A DNA stretch of 61,843 nt from Heliobacterium chlorum (GCF_014502795.1 NZ_JACVHF010000018.1:1-61843), one strand, 5' to 3'; positions 8,324 through 16,656 are shown, counted from the stretch's first letter. The notes: generated by a model not told the origin, from the sequence alone. Numbers and translations are program-made.

Positions 8324-8334
8324 TGGTCTAACCT
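8324..8334. promoter_or_regulatory. Possible FadR/GntR-type operator
   Basis: TGGTCTAACCT has the GGTNNNACC core bound by FadR-subfamily regulators. A related TTGGTCT lies just upstream at 8315. It sits between the promoter and the regulator gene, so it may be an autoregulatory site. Assignment is by motif only. Confidence 0.35.
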
Positions 8335-8395
8335 CTAGCAGGATTTAGACAACTTCATGGCGAAATAATTCGAACTATGGGAAGGGGAGATAGTT

Positions 8396-9106
8396 ATGGA
8401 GCTTCGTCCAATTCGAACGAAAAAAATATATGAGGAAATCGTTGAACAAATCAAAGATCTGATTCGAAGCGGAAACTTAAAAGCTGGAGACCGGCTGTTA
8501 TCGGAGAGAGAGTTGGCTGAGCACTTAAAAGTCAGCCGTGCTGCCGTCCGTGAAGCGTTAAGCGCTTTGGAAGCAATGGGGATGATCGATATTAAGCCTG
8601 GCGACGGAGCTTTTATTCGACAACCGTCTGTGAACGGAATCATTGAGCCCCTTGCCATGCTTTTGTTAGTCGAACAGGATTTACCTCGTCAAATTCTTGA
8701 GGTTCGAAAAATCATGGAAGTCGGTGGTGCTGGTTTGGCAGCGCAGCGTAGAAAAGAGAGCAATCTCCAATCGATGCAACTAGCGCTGCAACAGATGGAG
8801 CAAGACATCCAAAACAGTGTCACCGGTGAAGATGCCGATTTTCGCTTCCATTTCGCTGTTGCAGAAGCTGCTGACAATTCCTTGTTGCTTCGCCTGATGC
8901 ACACGATTTCTGATACGATGCGTCAAACCTTACGGACGAGCCGGATCCAACTCTTGGCAACGCCCGGTGTTCGGGAACGCCTTTTGGACGAACATATAAA
9001 AGTCTACCGGGCCATAGAAAATGGTGACGCGCCTGCGGCTCAAGAGTTGATGTATGATCACCTTCATCGAGTGGAATTGTCGATTTACAAGCATCTCAAT
9101 ATGTAG
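8396..9106 (+). CDS. GntR-family transcriptional regulator, FadR/FCD subfamily
   Basis: This is a 236-aa regulator. Residues 5-72 form the winged helix of the GntR family (LLSERELAEHLKVSRAAVREAL is the recognition region). The C-terminal FCD all-helical domain has DFRFHFAVAEAADN near 142, with the expected metal-ligand Asp/His positions, and a later DEHIKVYRAIENGD. LldR, LutR and PdhR-like proteins share this layout. No metabolic operon is adjacent, so the effector is unknown. It has its own promoter and terminator. The ATG follows GAAGGGGAG. Confidence 0.9.
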   Translation: MELRPIRTKKIYEEIVEQIKDLIRSGNLKAGDRLLSERELAEHLKVSRAAVREALSALEAMGMIDIKPGDGAFIRQPSVNGIIEPLAMLLLVEQDLPRQILEVRKIMEVGGAGLAAQRRKESNLQSMQLALQQMEQDIQNSVTGEDADFRFHFAVAEAADNSLLLRLMHTISDTMRQTLRTSRIQLLATPGVRERLLDEHIKVYRAIENGDAPAAQELMYDHLHRVELSIYKHLNM

Positions 9107-9162
9107 AAATGACGGAATTCTAGCCGGTTAAGCCGAGCTTTTTTATGGGATGAATTCGGTGG

Positions 9163-9195
9163 AAAGGGAGGGTGAATCTGACCCCTCCTTTTTCT
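9163..9195 (+). terminator. Terminator of the GntR-family gene
   Basis: AAGGGAGGGT pairs with ACCCCTCCTT (one mismatch, one G-U), followed by TTTTTCTT. Confidence 0.7.
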
Positions 9196-9207
9196 TCGGG
9201 TTCATTT

Positions 9208-9241
9208 AAAAATTAAAGGCCCTCAGTCGTTGACTGAAGGC
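9208..9241 (-). terminator. Leftward terminator after two tRNA-like sequences
   Basis: On the minus strand GCCTTCAGTC (9241-9232) pairs with GACTGAGGGC (9228-9219), with one G-U, and is followed by CTTTAATTTTT. It is positioned to end a leftward transcript covering the two degenerate tRNAs. Confidence 0.7.
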
Positions 9242-9254
9242 TTAAATTCGATTA

Positions 9255-9330
9255 GGGGCAGCTAGGGGATTCGAACCCTTTCGATTCAGGCGCCACATTC
9301 CTAAAATCTTACCACTTCTATGACTACCCC
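9255..9330 (-). pseudogene. Degenerate tRNA, probably a former tRNA-Leu
   Basis: On the minus strand GGGGTAG pairs with CTGCCCC as an acceptor stem, a GTGGTA D-loop motif is present, and GGGTTCGAATCCCC makes a partial T-arm. The middle does not form a proper anticodon arm. TTTAGGA could be a former Leu(TAG) loop, but its stem is broken. The length, 76 nt, is short for a class II tRNA, and no CCA follows. It is read as a decayed gene. Confidence 0.55.
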
Positions 9331-9335
9331 TGTTT

Positions 9336-9402
9336 TGGTGCGGGTCATGGGAGTCGAACCCACGGACCGGCAGAGCCGGTGCTCTTCCGGAGCATACTCC
9401 GC
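9336..9402 (-). pseudogene. Degenerate tRNA with intact 3' half
   Basis: On the minus strand the 3' half is good: T-arm GTGGGTTCGACTCCCAT, then GACCCGCACCA. The 5' half is shortened: GCTC/GAGC encloses only a 5-nt D-loop, the acceptor strand GCGGAGT pairs at only four or five positions, and the anticodon arm ACCGG/CCGGT closes a 5-nt loop CTCTG. No anticodon can be assigned. It lies 5 nt from the other degenerate tRNA, on the same strand. Confidence 0.6.
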
Positions 9403-9478
9403 CCTGTTGCGATTCAGATTTATTTATTCACCATAATTTGCGAAAATCCTGCTACAATTGGTAAGAAATTCGTGCTTT

Positions 9479-10210
9479 ATGTTAGAAAGAATCGAAATGG
9501 AAGGTATAGGTGGTTTGGTGCCTCAATTGATGATTAAGTTGGATCCCGATCGGCCGTTAGATCAAGAGCGCTTGCTAGCAGTGATGGGTTGTGATGCAGA
9601 TGCAATCATTATCGGTGGTACACAAGGTATTACTGGTCAAAAAATCAACGATTTATGGGAGGAAATAAAGCCTTTTCCCGGCAGAAAGATCATCGAAATT
9701 ACCGGTGCCGAATGTCTCGTCGAGGACGCCGATGAATATTGGGTTCCCATCGTGCTAAACTCCACCGATCCCAAGTGGATCTTGGGAGCTCACGCGAAAG
9801 CGATCCAGCAAGTCAATCGGTGGAATGGATTGAGCCTCCCGGGAAATGTCTTCCCCGTCGGCTATATCGTATTAAACCCCGAGTCGGCTGTGGCCGTCTG
9901 CACCGAGGCAAATACTCAAATAGACGATGACCATATGACCGGTCTTGCCCAAGTGGGGCATCTTCTTTTTCGCGTTCCCTGGATTTATATTGAGTATAGC
10001 GGTTCCTTCGGCTCCATGGACCGGCTGGCCCGTTTAAGTGGAAAAATACCTGCCATACCGTTGATCTATGGCGGCGGCATTAAAAGGGGATGGCAAGCGA
10101 AACAGGCCGCACAATTCGCTCGTGTGGTCGTCGTCGGCAACCTTGTCTATGAATCGGAAAATCTCGAGGCAGATCTAAGAGAAATTCGGCATGCCGTTAG
10201 AAGAGACTAA
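9479..10210 (+). CDS. pcrB: PcrB, heptaprenylglyceryl phosphate synthase family
   Basis: This is a (beta/alpha)8 prenyltransferase of about 243 aa that joins a polyprenyl chain to sn-glycerol-1-phosphate, known as PcrB in Bacillota. Visible motifs are LMIKLDPDRP near 18, DADAIIIGGTQGIT near 40, IVLNPESAVA near 130, IYIEYSGSFG near 170, and IYGGGIKRGWQA near 195, which bind the phosphate. The start is uncertain: TTG 9458, ATG 9479 and ATG 9497 are in frame and none has a strong ribosome site. In B. subtilis pcrB precedes pcrA; here tRNAs follow instead. Confidence 0.88.
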   Translation: MLERIEMEGIGGLVPQLMIKLDPDRPLDQERLLAVMGCDADAIIIGGTQGITGQKINDLWEEIKPFPGRKIIEITGAECLVEDADEYWVPIVLNSTDPKWILGAHAKAIQQVNRWNGLSLPGNVFPVGYIVLNPESAVAVCTEANTQIDDDHMTGLAQVGHLLFRVPWIYIEYSGSFGSMDRLARLSGKIPAIPLIYGGGIKRGWQAKQAAQFARVVVVGNLVYESENLEADLREIRHAVRRD

Positions 10211-10254
10211 GATTCCGCTGGGCAAAGTTACCACTGCTTTAAATTCAGAGAAAA

Positions 10255-10284
10255 CTTGACGCTAGGATAGAACTGTTGTATACT
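10255..10284 (+). promoter_or_regulatory. Promoter of the tRNA-Asn/tRNA-fMet operon
   Basis: TTGACG and TATACT are separated by 18 nt, 16 nt before tRNA-Asn. Confidence 0.8.
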
Positions 10285-10299
10285 CATTTTTGTAATTGT

Positions 10300-10374
10300 T
10301 CCTCGATAGCTCAACGGTAGAGCAACCGGCTGTTAACCGGTAGGTTGTAGGTTCGAATCCTACTCGAGGAGCCA
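10300..10374 (+). tRNA. tRNA-Asn (anticodon GTT)
   Basis: This is a 75-nt cloverleaf with CCA. The acceptor TCCTCGA pairs with TCGAGGA, the anticodon stem CCGG/CCGG encloses CTGTTAA, and the T-loop is TTCGAAT. Confidence 0.97.
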
Positions 10375-10380
10375 TATTGT

Positions 10381-10456
10381 CGCGGGGTGGAGCAGCTGGC
10401 AGCTCGTCGGGCTCATAACCCGAAGGTCGCAGGTTCAAGTCCTGCCCCCGCAACCA
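10381..10456 (+). tRNA. Initiator tRNA-fMet (anticodon CAT)
   Basis: This is a 76-nt tRNA with CCA. The C1-A72 mismatch at the acceptor end and the three G-C pairs GGG/CCC in the anticodon stem around CTCATAA mark it as the initiator. It is co-transcribed with tRNA-Asn. Confidence 0.95.
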
Positions 10457-10468
10457 ATTTGATAACGG

Positions 10469-10501
10469 AACAGGCGCCTGAAGCAGGTGCCTGTTTTTTT
10501 T
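10469..10501 (+). terminator. Terminator of the tRNA-Asn/fMet operon
   Basis: AACAGGCGCCTG pairs with CAGGTGCCTGTT (one G-U) around a 3-nt loop, followed by eight T. Confidence 0.92.
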
Positions 10502-10584
10502 ATTGGGAGATAATGCAAGAGCGGAACAAGTAGAATTATTTCGGTCCATGACTTAAAATATATAAGCAGGAAGGGGGCTTGATA

Positions 10585-11547
10585 GTGGGACAAGAACCGC
10601 GGAACCTCGCTGTTCCGCTGATAACGCTGTTTATTGTTTCCTTTTGTTTTTTCTTTTTGGTTCAAATAGGATTATATTACCAAAGCGTTTCTCCCCAGAA
10701 AAGGGATCTTCTATTGATAAAATTCCTACCCTGGTTGAGCAATCACGGCGTGGTAGCCATGGCGGGAGAACCCCTACAAGAGGGTACGCCTCATGATATC
10801 TCGACTCCATCGACTAACTCACCGGAAGGGAAGACCGAAAAGGAAGAAAAGATTGCCGAAACAGCACCGCCGCTGGAAATGATTAAACCGGCCGTGTCTT
10901 CCAGTGAAGTGCCCGTGCCTAAAAAAAATAACGAAGCGAAAAAAGTTGCATACCTAACCTTTGATGATGGGCCCAGCGAGATTACCCCGATGGTGTTAGA
11001 TATATTAAAACAACATAAGATTAAGGCCACTTTTTTTGTCATCGGCAATCGGGTTGAAGTATACCCTGAACTGGTCAAACGTATCGTCTCAGAAGGTCAT
11101 CTTGTTGGCAATCATACCTATTCTCATAAATACAAGTACATCTATTCCAATCCGGAGTCATTCTTCGAAGATCTCTATCACGCCGAAGAGGTGCTCAACA
11201 ACACCATCGGGTTAAAACCAAAAGTGATTCGTGCACCCGGAGGAACTCGGGGAAACTTCAGCGAGGCTTTAGCCAAGAAGTTAATCGAACAAGGGTACTT
11301 GATCCACGATTGGAATGTCGATTCTAAGGACTCCTCCGCTCCCGTCGTGTCTGCGGATACGATTCGTGGGCAAGTATCCAGGCAAACGGCAAACAAAAAT
11401 AGCGTTGTCATTCTCTTTCATGACGGCACCGGTAAAAACACCTTGCCGGTAGCGCTTCCGTCCATTATAGAGGACCTTAAAGAGCAGGGCTTTGTCTTTA
11501 AGTCTCTCGATGAGATTCCCCATCCCATCATCGCGATGTATCAGTAG
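10585..11547 (+). CDS. Polysaccharide deacetylase (NodB domain), membrane anchored
   Basis: This is a 320-aa carbohydrate esterase family 4 protein. A single N-terminal hydrophobic helix (about 10-30) anchors it outside the membrane. A low-complexity Pro/Glu/Ser linker (about 60-115) follows, then the NodB domain: TFDDGPS near 126 with the catalytic Asp and metal Asp, GNHTYSH near 175 with the metal His pair, RAPGG near 213, and HDWNVDSKD near 240. It likely removes acetyl groups from peptidoglycan or a similar wall polymer. GTG at 10585 was chosen because AGGAAGGGGG is then about 7 nt away, while TTG 10579 is too close. Confidence 0.9.
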   Translation: MGQEPRNLAVPLITLFIVSFCFFFLVQIGLYYQSVSPQKRDLLLIKFLPWLSNHGVVAMAGEPLQEGTPHDISTPSTNSPEGKTEKEEKIAETAPPLEMIKPAVSSSEVPVPKKNNEAKKVAYLTFDDGPSEITPMVLDILKQHKIKATFFVIGNRVEVYPELVKRIVSEGHLVGNHTYSHKYKYIYSNPESFFEDLYHAEEVLNNTIGLKPKVIRAPGGTRGNFSEALAKKLIEQGYLIHDWNVDSKDSSAPVVSADTIRGQVSRQTANKNSVVILFHDGTGKNTLPVALPSIIEDLKEQGFVFKSLDEIPHPIIAMYQ

Positions 11548-11619
11548 ATCGCATGGGGCGCTACAGTTCAGGAATACTACACCCTGTAGGTTAGAGCAGG
11601 CGAAAGGCAGGAGGTAATC

Positions 11620-11841
11620 TTGGACAAGGATATCATTACAGGCGAAAAGGGCAAGCGACCTTCAGACCGATGGAACGAGATCAGCGCAGAATTGTCTGAT
11701 CAGCATGAGTATCGCGCCGAAAGGTACTGGCGAGAGGTGGCACAGAACGGACCTTCGACAGATGTGGCTCCTTTTGTGCAAGGCACCAATACGGGAAGCC
11801 CTAAGCGGTTGCATCCCGATAGAAAAACAGGTGATCATTGA
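11620..11841 (+). CDS. Small hypothetical protein
   Basis: This is a 73-aa, highly charged protein with no membrane segment and no domain I recognise. The TTG start has a good GGAGG six bases upstream, and a strong terminator starts right at its stop, which together support a real gene. It lies between the deacetylase and the response regulator and may be co-transcribed with the former. Function is unknown. Confidence 0.55.
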   Translation: MDKDIITGEKGKRPSDRWNEISAELSDQHEYRAERYWREVAQNGPSTDVAPFVQGTNTGSPKRLHPDRKTGDH

Positions 11842-11890
11842 TCATAAGCACCGGAACGGCATACGTCGCCATCCGGTGCTTATGATTTTT
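11841..11890 (+). terminator. Strong intrinsic terminator
   Basis: A 15-bp perfect stem pairs ATCATAAGCACCGGA (11841-11855) with TCCGGTGCTTATGAT (11872-11886), followed by TTTTT. Confidence 0.85.
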
Positions 11891-11935
11891 AAAGGTTTTA
11901 GGTATTTGGGCGCATAGCAGATAAGTTTACAAATG

Positions 11936-11944
11936 TGGTATAAT
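11936..11944 (+). promoter_or_regulatory. Extended -10 promoter of the response-regulator phosphatase gene
   Basis: TGGTATAAT is a TGN-extended -10 element. It overlaps the first in-frame ATG (11943), which rules that ATG out as the start and points to the GTG codons 33-36 nt downstream. Confidence 0.7.
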
Positions 11945-11975
11945 GCAGGAAGAATCGCCTTTGGGGGAGGGCATA

Positions 11976-13163
11976 GTGGTGTTTGAGGAGTCCTGGGAAT
12001 CGGGTGCTCAAATCCTGGTCGTCGATGACGTGGTGACCAATGTCGAATTGATGCGGCTGCAACTGACCCGCGCCGGATATCAAGTCGTCACGGCCTTCAA
12101 TGGAGAACAAGCCCTCGAGACAATTAAAAAGACATTGCCTGATTTAATTCTGCTTGATGTCATGATGCCTGGGATGAATGGATTTGAGGTTTGTGCCAAG
12201 CTAAAAGAGGACCCTCATACCCAACTGATTCCCGTCGTTCTGGTGACGGCCCTTCATGAAGTGGAGGACCGTATTAAAGGCATAGAAGCGGGTGCCGATG
12301 ATTTTATCAGCAAGCCTTTTAACCGCGTCGAACTGCTCACGCGGGTAAAATCGCTTTTGCGCATCCGCAAGTTATATCGCCAGTTGGAAAAAAGCTATCA
12401 AGAAATCGAAGCGAAAAATGCGATTCTGACGGAGGAACTTCGCATGGCGCGCCATGTGCAACAACACTTGCTGCCTGCGGAATTTCCGAATATGAATAAA
12501 CTCGCCTTTGAAGTCACCTATCGTCCGACCATAGAGATTGGCGGCGATTTTTACGACTTCATTCCCATCAGCCACGATCAGATCGGCATCTTTTTGTCCG
12601 ACGTGTCTGGTCATGGTGTTTCTGCCGCCATGCTGACTATGGTGATCAGCACGATGATGCGATCCATCACCCAAGAGGCCCATGAACCAGGCCTTGTCTT
12701 GGATCAATTGAACCGGCAGTTTGGCAAGATGGTCGAAGGGGAACTAACAGGCACTTTCGTGACTGCTTTTTCCGTTGTCATCAATCAATCGACCGGTCGC
12801 ATCCAGTATGCCAACGCCGGTCACCCAAGTCCCCTCCTTCTCCGTGGAGACGGAGATGCTGTCGAAAAACTGGACACAGAAGGCTTCCCTCTGGGGCTTT
12901 TCGATACGGCTCAGTACGAATCTAGGGAGATAGACATCAAACCGGGCGATAAGCTTGTCCTCTATACTGACGGGATTTATGATGTAGTCGATGAACAAAA
13001 AGAAATCTTTGGATTAAGCCGCTTTGTTGCACTCGTCGAGGAGTTGAGGCATTTACCGGCGAAAGAGATGGCCAAAGAGATCATAGCTCGTATTTCCGCC
13101 TTTGCCCAAAATGCGCCACAGCCTGACGACATCTGTCTCATGGTGATTGAGCACTTGCGCTAA
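11976..13163 (+). CDS. Response regulator fused to a PP2C-type (SpoIIE/RsbU) serine phosphatase
   Basis: This is a 395-aa two-domain signalling protein. Residues 10-130 are a receiver domain with acidic VVDD near 18, phosphoacceptor D in LLDVMMPG near 60, and SKPFN near 112. A coiled-coil linker (about 130-165) leads to a SpoIIE/RsbU phosphatase with GGDFYDF near 190, DVSGHG near 209, NAGHPSP near 280 and YTDGIYD near 330. Such proteins dephosphorylate anti-anti-sigma factors. No partner kinase or anti-sigma gene is adjacent. GTG 11976 or 11979 fits GGGGGAGGG; an upstream ATG lies inside the -10 box. Confidence 0.92.
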   Translation: MVFEESWESGAQILVVDDVVTNVELMRLQLTRAGYQVVTAFNGEQALETIKKTLPDLILLDVMMPGMNGFEVCAKLKEDPHTQLIPVVLVTALHEVEDRIKGIEAGADDFISKPFNRVELLTRVKSLLRIRKLYRQLEKSYQEIEAKNAILTEELRMARHVQQHLLPAEFPNMNKLAFEVTYRPTIEIGGDFYDFIPISHDQIGIFLSDVSGHGVSAAMLTMVISTMMRSITQEAHEPGLVLDQLNRQFGKMVEGELTGTFVTAFSVVINQSTGRIQYANAGHPSPLLLRGDGDAVEKLDTEGFPLGLFDTAQYESREIDIKPGDKLVLYTDGIYDVVDEQKEIFGLSRFVALVEELRHLPAKEMAKEIIARISAFAQNAPQPDDICLMVIEHLR

Positions 13164-13170
13164 CAAAAAA

Positions 13171-13203
13171 GAGTGGCAACCCTGCCTGGGGGGTGCCACT
13201 TTT
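13171..13203. terminator. Terminator between convergent genes
   Basis: GAGTGGCA(A)CCC pairs with GGGTGCCACT, with TTT following on the plus strand. It lies between the phosphatase gene and the leftward membrane-protein gene. Confidence 0.75.
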
Positions 13204-13211
13204 GAATTTCA

Positions 13212-14033
13212 CTAATGGTTGCTTTTTTGTCCTTGGGAAGCGGAAGGTTTAGCCGGGGTTGTCGGTTTCGACACCGCTTTAGAAGTCGCTTTTGCCGGTG
13301 CCGTTGTCGAAGCTGAGGAAGTGGTTGGCTTTTCAACGGCTGGTTCCACTGGTGTTTGTTGTTCTAGCGGTGGGGCTTCAGGAACAGGAGCCACTTCTAT
13401 CGTAGCCAAGTAACCGGTTTTCTCACCATATTGGAATAGGACCGATTCGTTCCATTTTATTGCTTTCCAGCCGTCATCCAAGGGCGCCCGGAAGGTTTTG
13501 ACTTCGTTGTTTATATCTAAGCTGATCTCTCTTTTGCCCCCTTCGGTAACCCCTTTCAAGTACTTCCCTTCCCCTTGTGCAGGGTGTGCCGCATCGTAAT
13601 AAGCGTAATAGGCGTCGAGAGACTGCACAGCCAATCCAAAGAGTTCGACAAAGAATAGACCGGTCAGCCCAAGCAGGATCCCTTTAACACGCCAAAAGCC
13701 TTTGTCGTCCATAGGTGGCCGTTTGGACGCCAGTTGATAGCTGACCCGCAGTGCTAGCAGAGTGATGGCAGCCAAAAAGGCGACGAAGAGGGTCCAAATC
13801 AGTTGCCTATAATAATAGCTTCCCAAGGTTTCCCAGTACGTCGGGGCGGCCGTCGCCGAGGGACGAACGTACATATAGACAGCGCCCGAGATCAGAATCC
13901 CGATAAACAACCCAATCGATAATAAGGTCAAAAACAGCCGCAGAGGGTCCAAAATTTTCCGGCGGCGCTTGTAACGCCGACGGGAGCGAGGAGAAGAACG
14001 ACGCTGAACCTGTGGCAGAAAATTCACCTCCAA
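13212..14033 (-). CDS. Unknown membrane protein with Ala/Pro/Thr-rich tail
   Basis: This protein of up to 273 aa has no domain I recognise. A very basic N-terminus (RRYKRRRK near 19) leads into three hydrophobic helices (about 33-55, 75-97, 118-140). Then comes a soluble region and a C-terminal Thr/Ala/Pro/Lys-rich tail (about 225-273). The start is unclear: TTG 14033 has no ribosome site, while GGAGG within the first codons would serve CTG at 14018 with 8-nt spacing, giving 268 aa. It is transcribed away from acuABC and probably monocistronic. Confidence 0.75.
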   Translation of the reverse strand: MEVNFLPQVQRRSSPRSRRRYKRRRKILDPLRLFLTLLSIGLFIGILISGAVYMYVRPSATAAPTYWETLGSYYYRQLIWTLFVAFLAAITLLALRVSYQLASKRPPMDDKGFWRVKGILLGLTGLFFVELFGLAVQSLDAYYAYYDAAHPAQGEGKYLKGVTEGGKREISLDINNEVKTFRAPLDDGWKAIKWNESVLFQYGEKTGYLATIEVAPVPEAPPLEQQTPVEPAVEKPTTSSASTTAPAKATSKAVSKPTTPAKPSASQGQKSNH

Positions 14034-14147
14034 TAGTGTCGAGGCTTGTCACATGGTACATCATTTTCGCTGTATTGAGTGAAAACTCCTGCTCAAGTTC
14101 AAGTTCCCATTGTAATTCGCAGGTAATTAAAAAAGGTGGGATGTCCA

Positions 14148-14786
14148 TTGACCAACGAATTCAAGGTTCCTCGAATTCCCCGGAAACTTGCAACAGAACG
14201 GGGTGTGGTGCAGATCCATGGTCCCGTCCCTGCCGGGGAAATTAAACAATTCGAGATGGATGAAGGTTTGTGCGCCTTCCGGACGCCGAAGGAACAACAA
14301 GAAGCGCTCCTGGAAATCGCCGATCTACCAAAGGGATTAATTTTCTTGGCCACTTGGGATCACCGAATCGTCGGCTATATCACCGTCCATCCACCGGAAG
14401 AGTTTGCCCGCTGGGCGAAAAGCCAGGTGCCCGGCATGTTGGAGATGGGCGCTATCGAAGTGAGCCGGAACTGGCGAGGAATGAGCATCAGTTCGAACCT
14501 GCTCGAAGTCGCTTTCTCAGAAGATTTTTTCAACGAATCGATCATTATCGCTACCGAATATTATTGGCATTGGGATTTGAAGGGGAAAGGCTTTTCTGTT
14601 TGGGAATATCAGCGCTTCTTGGAACAACACTTCGGCCGAGTCGGCTTTAAGCGGATCGGTACCGATGAACCGGACATTCTGGCACACCCGGCCAATATGC
14701 TGATGGTTCGCATCGGCAAAAAGGTTCCTCGAGATCGGCTGCTTTTATTTGAGGAATCGCTCTATCAAAATCGCTGGATGTTTTAA
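14148..14786 (+). CDS. acuA: Acetoin utilization protein AcuA, GNAT acetyltransferase
   Basis: This 212-aa protein closely resembles B. subtilis AcuA (about 210 aa), a GNAT enzyme that acetylates and inactivates acetyl-CoA synthetase. Shared segments include LLEIADLPKG near 50, LGAIEV-like MGAIEVSRNWRG near 101, TEYYWHWDLKG near 135, HPANMLM near 183 and the C-terminal QNRWMF. TTG at 14148 has AAAGGTGG eight bases upstream; GTG 14136 lies inside that site. It is first in acuABC, where AcuC reverses its modification. Confidence 0.92.
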   Translation: MTNEFKVPRIPRKLATERGVVQIHGPVPAGEIKQFEMDEGLCAFRTPKEQQEALLEIADLPKGLIFLATWDHRIVGYITVHPPEEFARWAKSQVPGMLEMGAIEVSRNWRGMSISSNLLEVAFSEDFFNESIIIATEYYWHWDLKGKGFSVWEYQRFLEQHFGRVGFKRIGTDEPDILAHPANMLMVRIGKKVPRDRLLLFEESLYQNRWMF

Positions 14787-14815
14787 GGGCAAGCTGGAGC
14801 AGGAGGCGGGAGAAA

Positions 14816-15454
14816 ATGCTCGTTGAGGAAATCATGATCCGTGATGTCTCTGTCGTCAAAGCGGATACGTCAGTCTTCGATGCCTTGACACTGGCCGAAA
14901 AAATGCGGGTTCGTCACCTTCCAGTGGTAGAAGAAAATGAAGTGATCGGCATCATATCGGATCGGGACTTGCGTGATGTAAAACCATCGGTTTTATGTTC
15001 TGAAAAGTTAGACATTTTGACAAGCACGTATGTCAAAGATATCATGCATGCACAGGTCGTCACCGTTCATCCCCTTGATGCTATTGAAGATGCAGCCCGC
15101 ATGATTTACGAACACCGGGTGGGTTGCCTGCCGGTGGTACAAAAGGGTAAACTAGTGGGTATCGTCACCACATCCGATCTGCTCCATGCGCTCGTCGACC
15201 TGATGGGGATGGGCCAACCGGGATCTCACCTGGAAATAGAACTCCCCAATCAGCCAGGAGCATTGCTGGACATCACTCGGATCATCAAAGATAATGGAAT
15301 AAACATCATCAGTATCTACATCAATCCGGACAAAAACATGGAAAAACGGGTTGTTTCATTGCGAATTGCCACCTTTGATCCCCGGCGGATTATCGAGCAA
15401 ATTAAATCCGCCGGTTATCCGGTCCTATTTCCGATGAGCCTCGGAGGGGACTAA
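14816..15454 (+). CDS. acuB: Acetoin utilization protein AcuB (CBS pair plus ACT)
   Basis: This is a 212-aa protein with two CBS repeats (about 1-55 and 75-130), which usually bind adenine nucleotides, then an ACT-like region (about 137-205; LEIELPNQPGALLDI). This is the AcuB layout. Its biochemical role in the acu system is not settled, but a nucleotide-sensing role is likely. ATG follows GGAGGCGGGAGAAA. It sits between acuA and acuC with short gaps, so one transcript is likely. Confidence 0.92.
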   Translation: MLVEEIMIRDVSVVKADTSVFDALTLAEKMRVRHLPVVEENEVIGIISDRDLRDVKPSVLCSEKLDILTSTYVKDIMHAQVVTVHPLDAIEDAARMIYEHRVGCLPVVQKGKLVGIVTTSDLLHALVDLMGMGQPGSHLEIELPNQPGALLDITRIIKDNGINIISIYINPDKNMEKRVVSLRIATFDPRRIIEQIKSAGYPVLFPMSLGGD

Positions 15455-15455
15455 T

Positions 15456-16628
15456 ATGAGTAAACAATCCCTGTTGATTTACTCGCCTGAGTTCCATACC
15501 TATCAATTCGGCCCGGAACATCCCTTTCATCCGCTCCGTCTTGACGTAACGGTCGATCTCATCCGCCAGATGGGAATCGTGACGCCCGATCAAATTGTCC
15601 TTCCGGAAATGTGTAGCCGCCACGATCTGCTTCCGGTTCATGCGGAAGGGTTTATCGACGCGATCGAGCAGGCCAGCCGCCTAAAAGCACCGACAAGCTT
15701 GCTGAAGACGTACGGATTAGATACGGACGATACACCGCCCTTTCCCGGCATGGACGAAGCCACCCGGCTGGTCGTCGGCGCAACCATGCAGGGGGCGAAG
15801 CTGATCATGGAAGGCAAGGCAGACCATGTCTTTCAGATCGCCGGCGGTTTACACCATGCCCACCGGAACCGGGCTTCCGGCTTTTGTGTCTTTAATGACG
15901 CCGCTGTGGCCATTACTTACCTGCAACGAAAATACGGCATCCGGGTCTTGTATATCGATACAGACGCCCATCATGGCGACGGTGTCCAGTCGATCTTTTA
16001 CGATGATCCGATGGTATTGACCATATCGATCCATGAAACGGGCCGCTATCTCTTTCCGGGAACGGGAAACGCCGAAGAAAGAGGCCGCTTTGATGGCTAC
16101 GGTTTTTCCATCAATGTTCCCTTAGAACCTTATACAGAGGACGATTCTTTCATCGATCTTTACGAGCGGTCTGTCGAACCTCTGGTGAAAGCGTTTCAAC
16201 CGGATTTTATCATTACCCAAAATGGCTGTGATGCTCACTATTTAGATCCCTTAACCCATTTGGCCCTTACGACCCGTACATATGAGGCCATACCCCGCTT
16301 GGCGCACCGCCTTGCACACTCCTATTGTCAAGGACGATGGCTCGCTCTCGGCGGAGGCGGTTATGATCACTGGCGTGTCGTGCCACGTGCCTGGACGTTG
16401 CTGTGGGCAGAGATGAACGATCAAGCAGTGCCTGATGAGATCCCTTCCAGCTGGCTGCAGCGGTGGCAGACACTCAGTCCCGTATCGTTGCCGACGCGGA
16501 TGCGAGACGGCGACGGTGAATTTCCTCCGATCCCTCGGCGGGCCATCATCGAAGATAAAAATCGAGTGACGCTGCAGCGGGTCATGCGCGACGCCGTCGA
16601 ACTGATAGAATCTCGCAGCGGAATTTAA
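15456..16628 (+). CDS. acuC: Deacetylase AcuC, class I HDAC family
   Basis: This is a 390-aa zinc hydrolase of the histone deacetylase family that removes the acetyl group placed by AcuA on acetyl-CoA synthetase. The family signature is complete: GGLHHAHRNRASGFC near 131 with the catalytic His pair, DTDAHHGDGVQ near 168 with zinc ligands Asp and His, and ITQNGCDAH near 251 with the third ligand, then GGGGYD near 300. Only one base separates it from acuB, and GGAGGGG precedes the ATG. Confidence 0.95.
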   Translation: MSKQSLLIYSPEFHTYQFGPEHPFHPLRLDVTVDLIRQMGIVTPDQIVLPEMCSRHDLLPVHAEGFIDAIEQASRLKAPTSLLKTYGLDTDDTPPFPGMDEATRLVVGATMQGAKLIMEGKADHVFQIAGGLHHAHRNRASGFCVFNDAAVAITYLQRKYGIRVLYIDTDAHHGDGVQSIFYDDPMVLTISIHETGRYLFPGTGNAEERGRFDGYGFSINVPLEPYTEDDSFIDLYERSVEPLVKAFQPDFIITQNGCDAHYLDPLTHLALTTRTYEAIPRLAHRLAHSYCQGRWLALGGGGYDHWRVVPRAWTLLWAEMNDQAVPDEIPSSWLQRWQTLSPVSLPTRMRDGDGEFPPIPRRAIIEDKNRVTLQRVMRDAVELIESRSGI

Positions 16629-16630
16629 AG

Positions 16631-16656
16631 AAGCCGGCCCACTGCCGGCTTTGTTT
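16631..16656 (+). terminator. Terminator of acuABC
   Basis: AAGCCGGC pairs with GCCGGCTT around a 5-nt loop, followed by TTGTTT. Confidence 0.7.
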
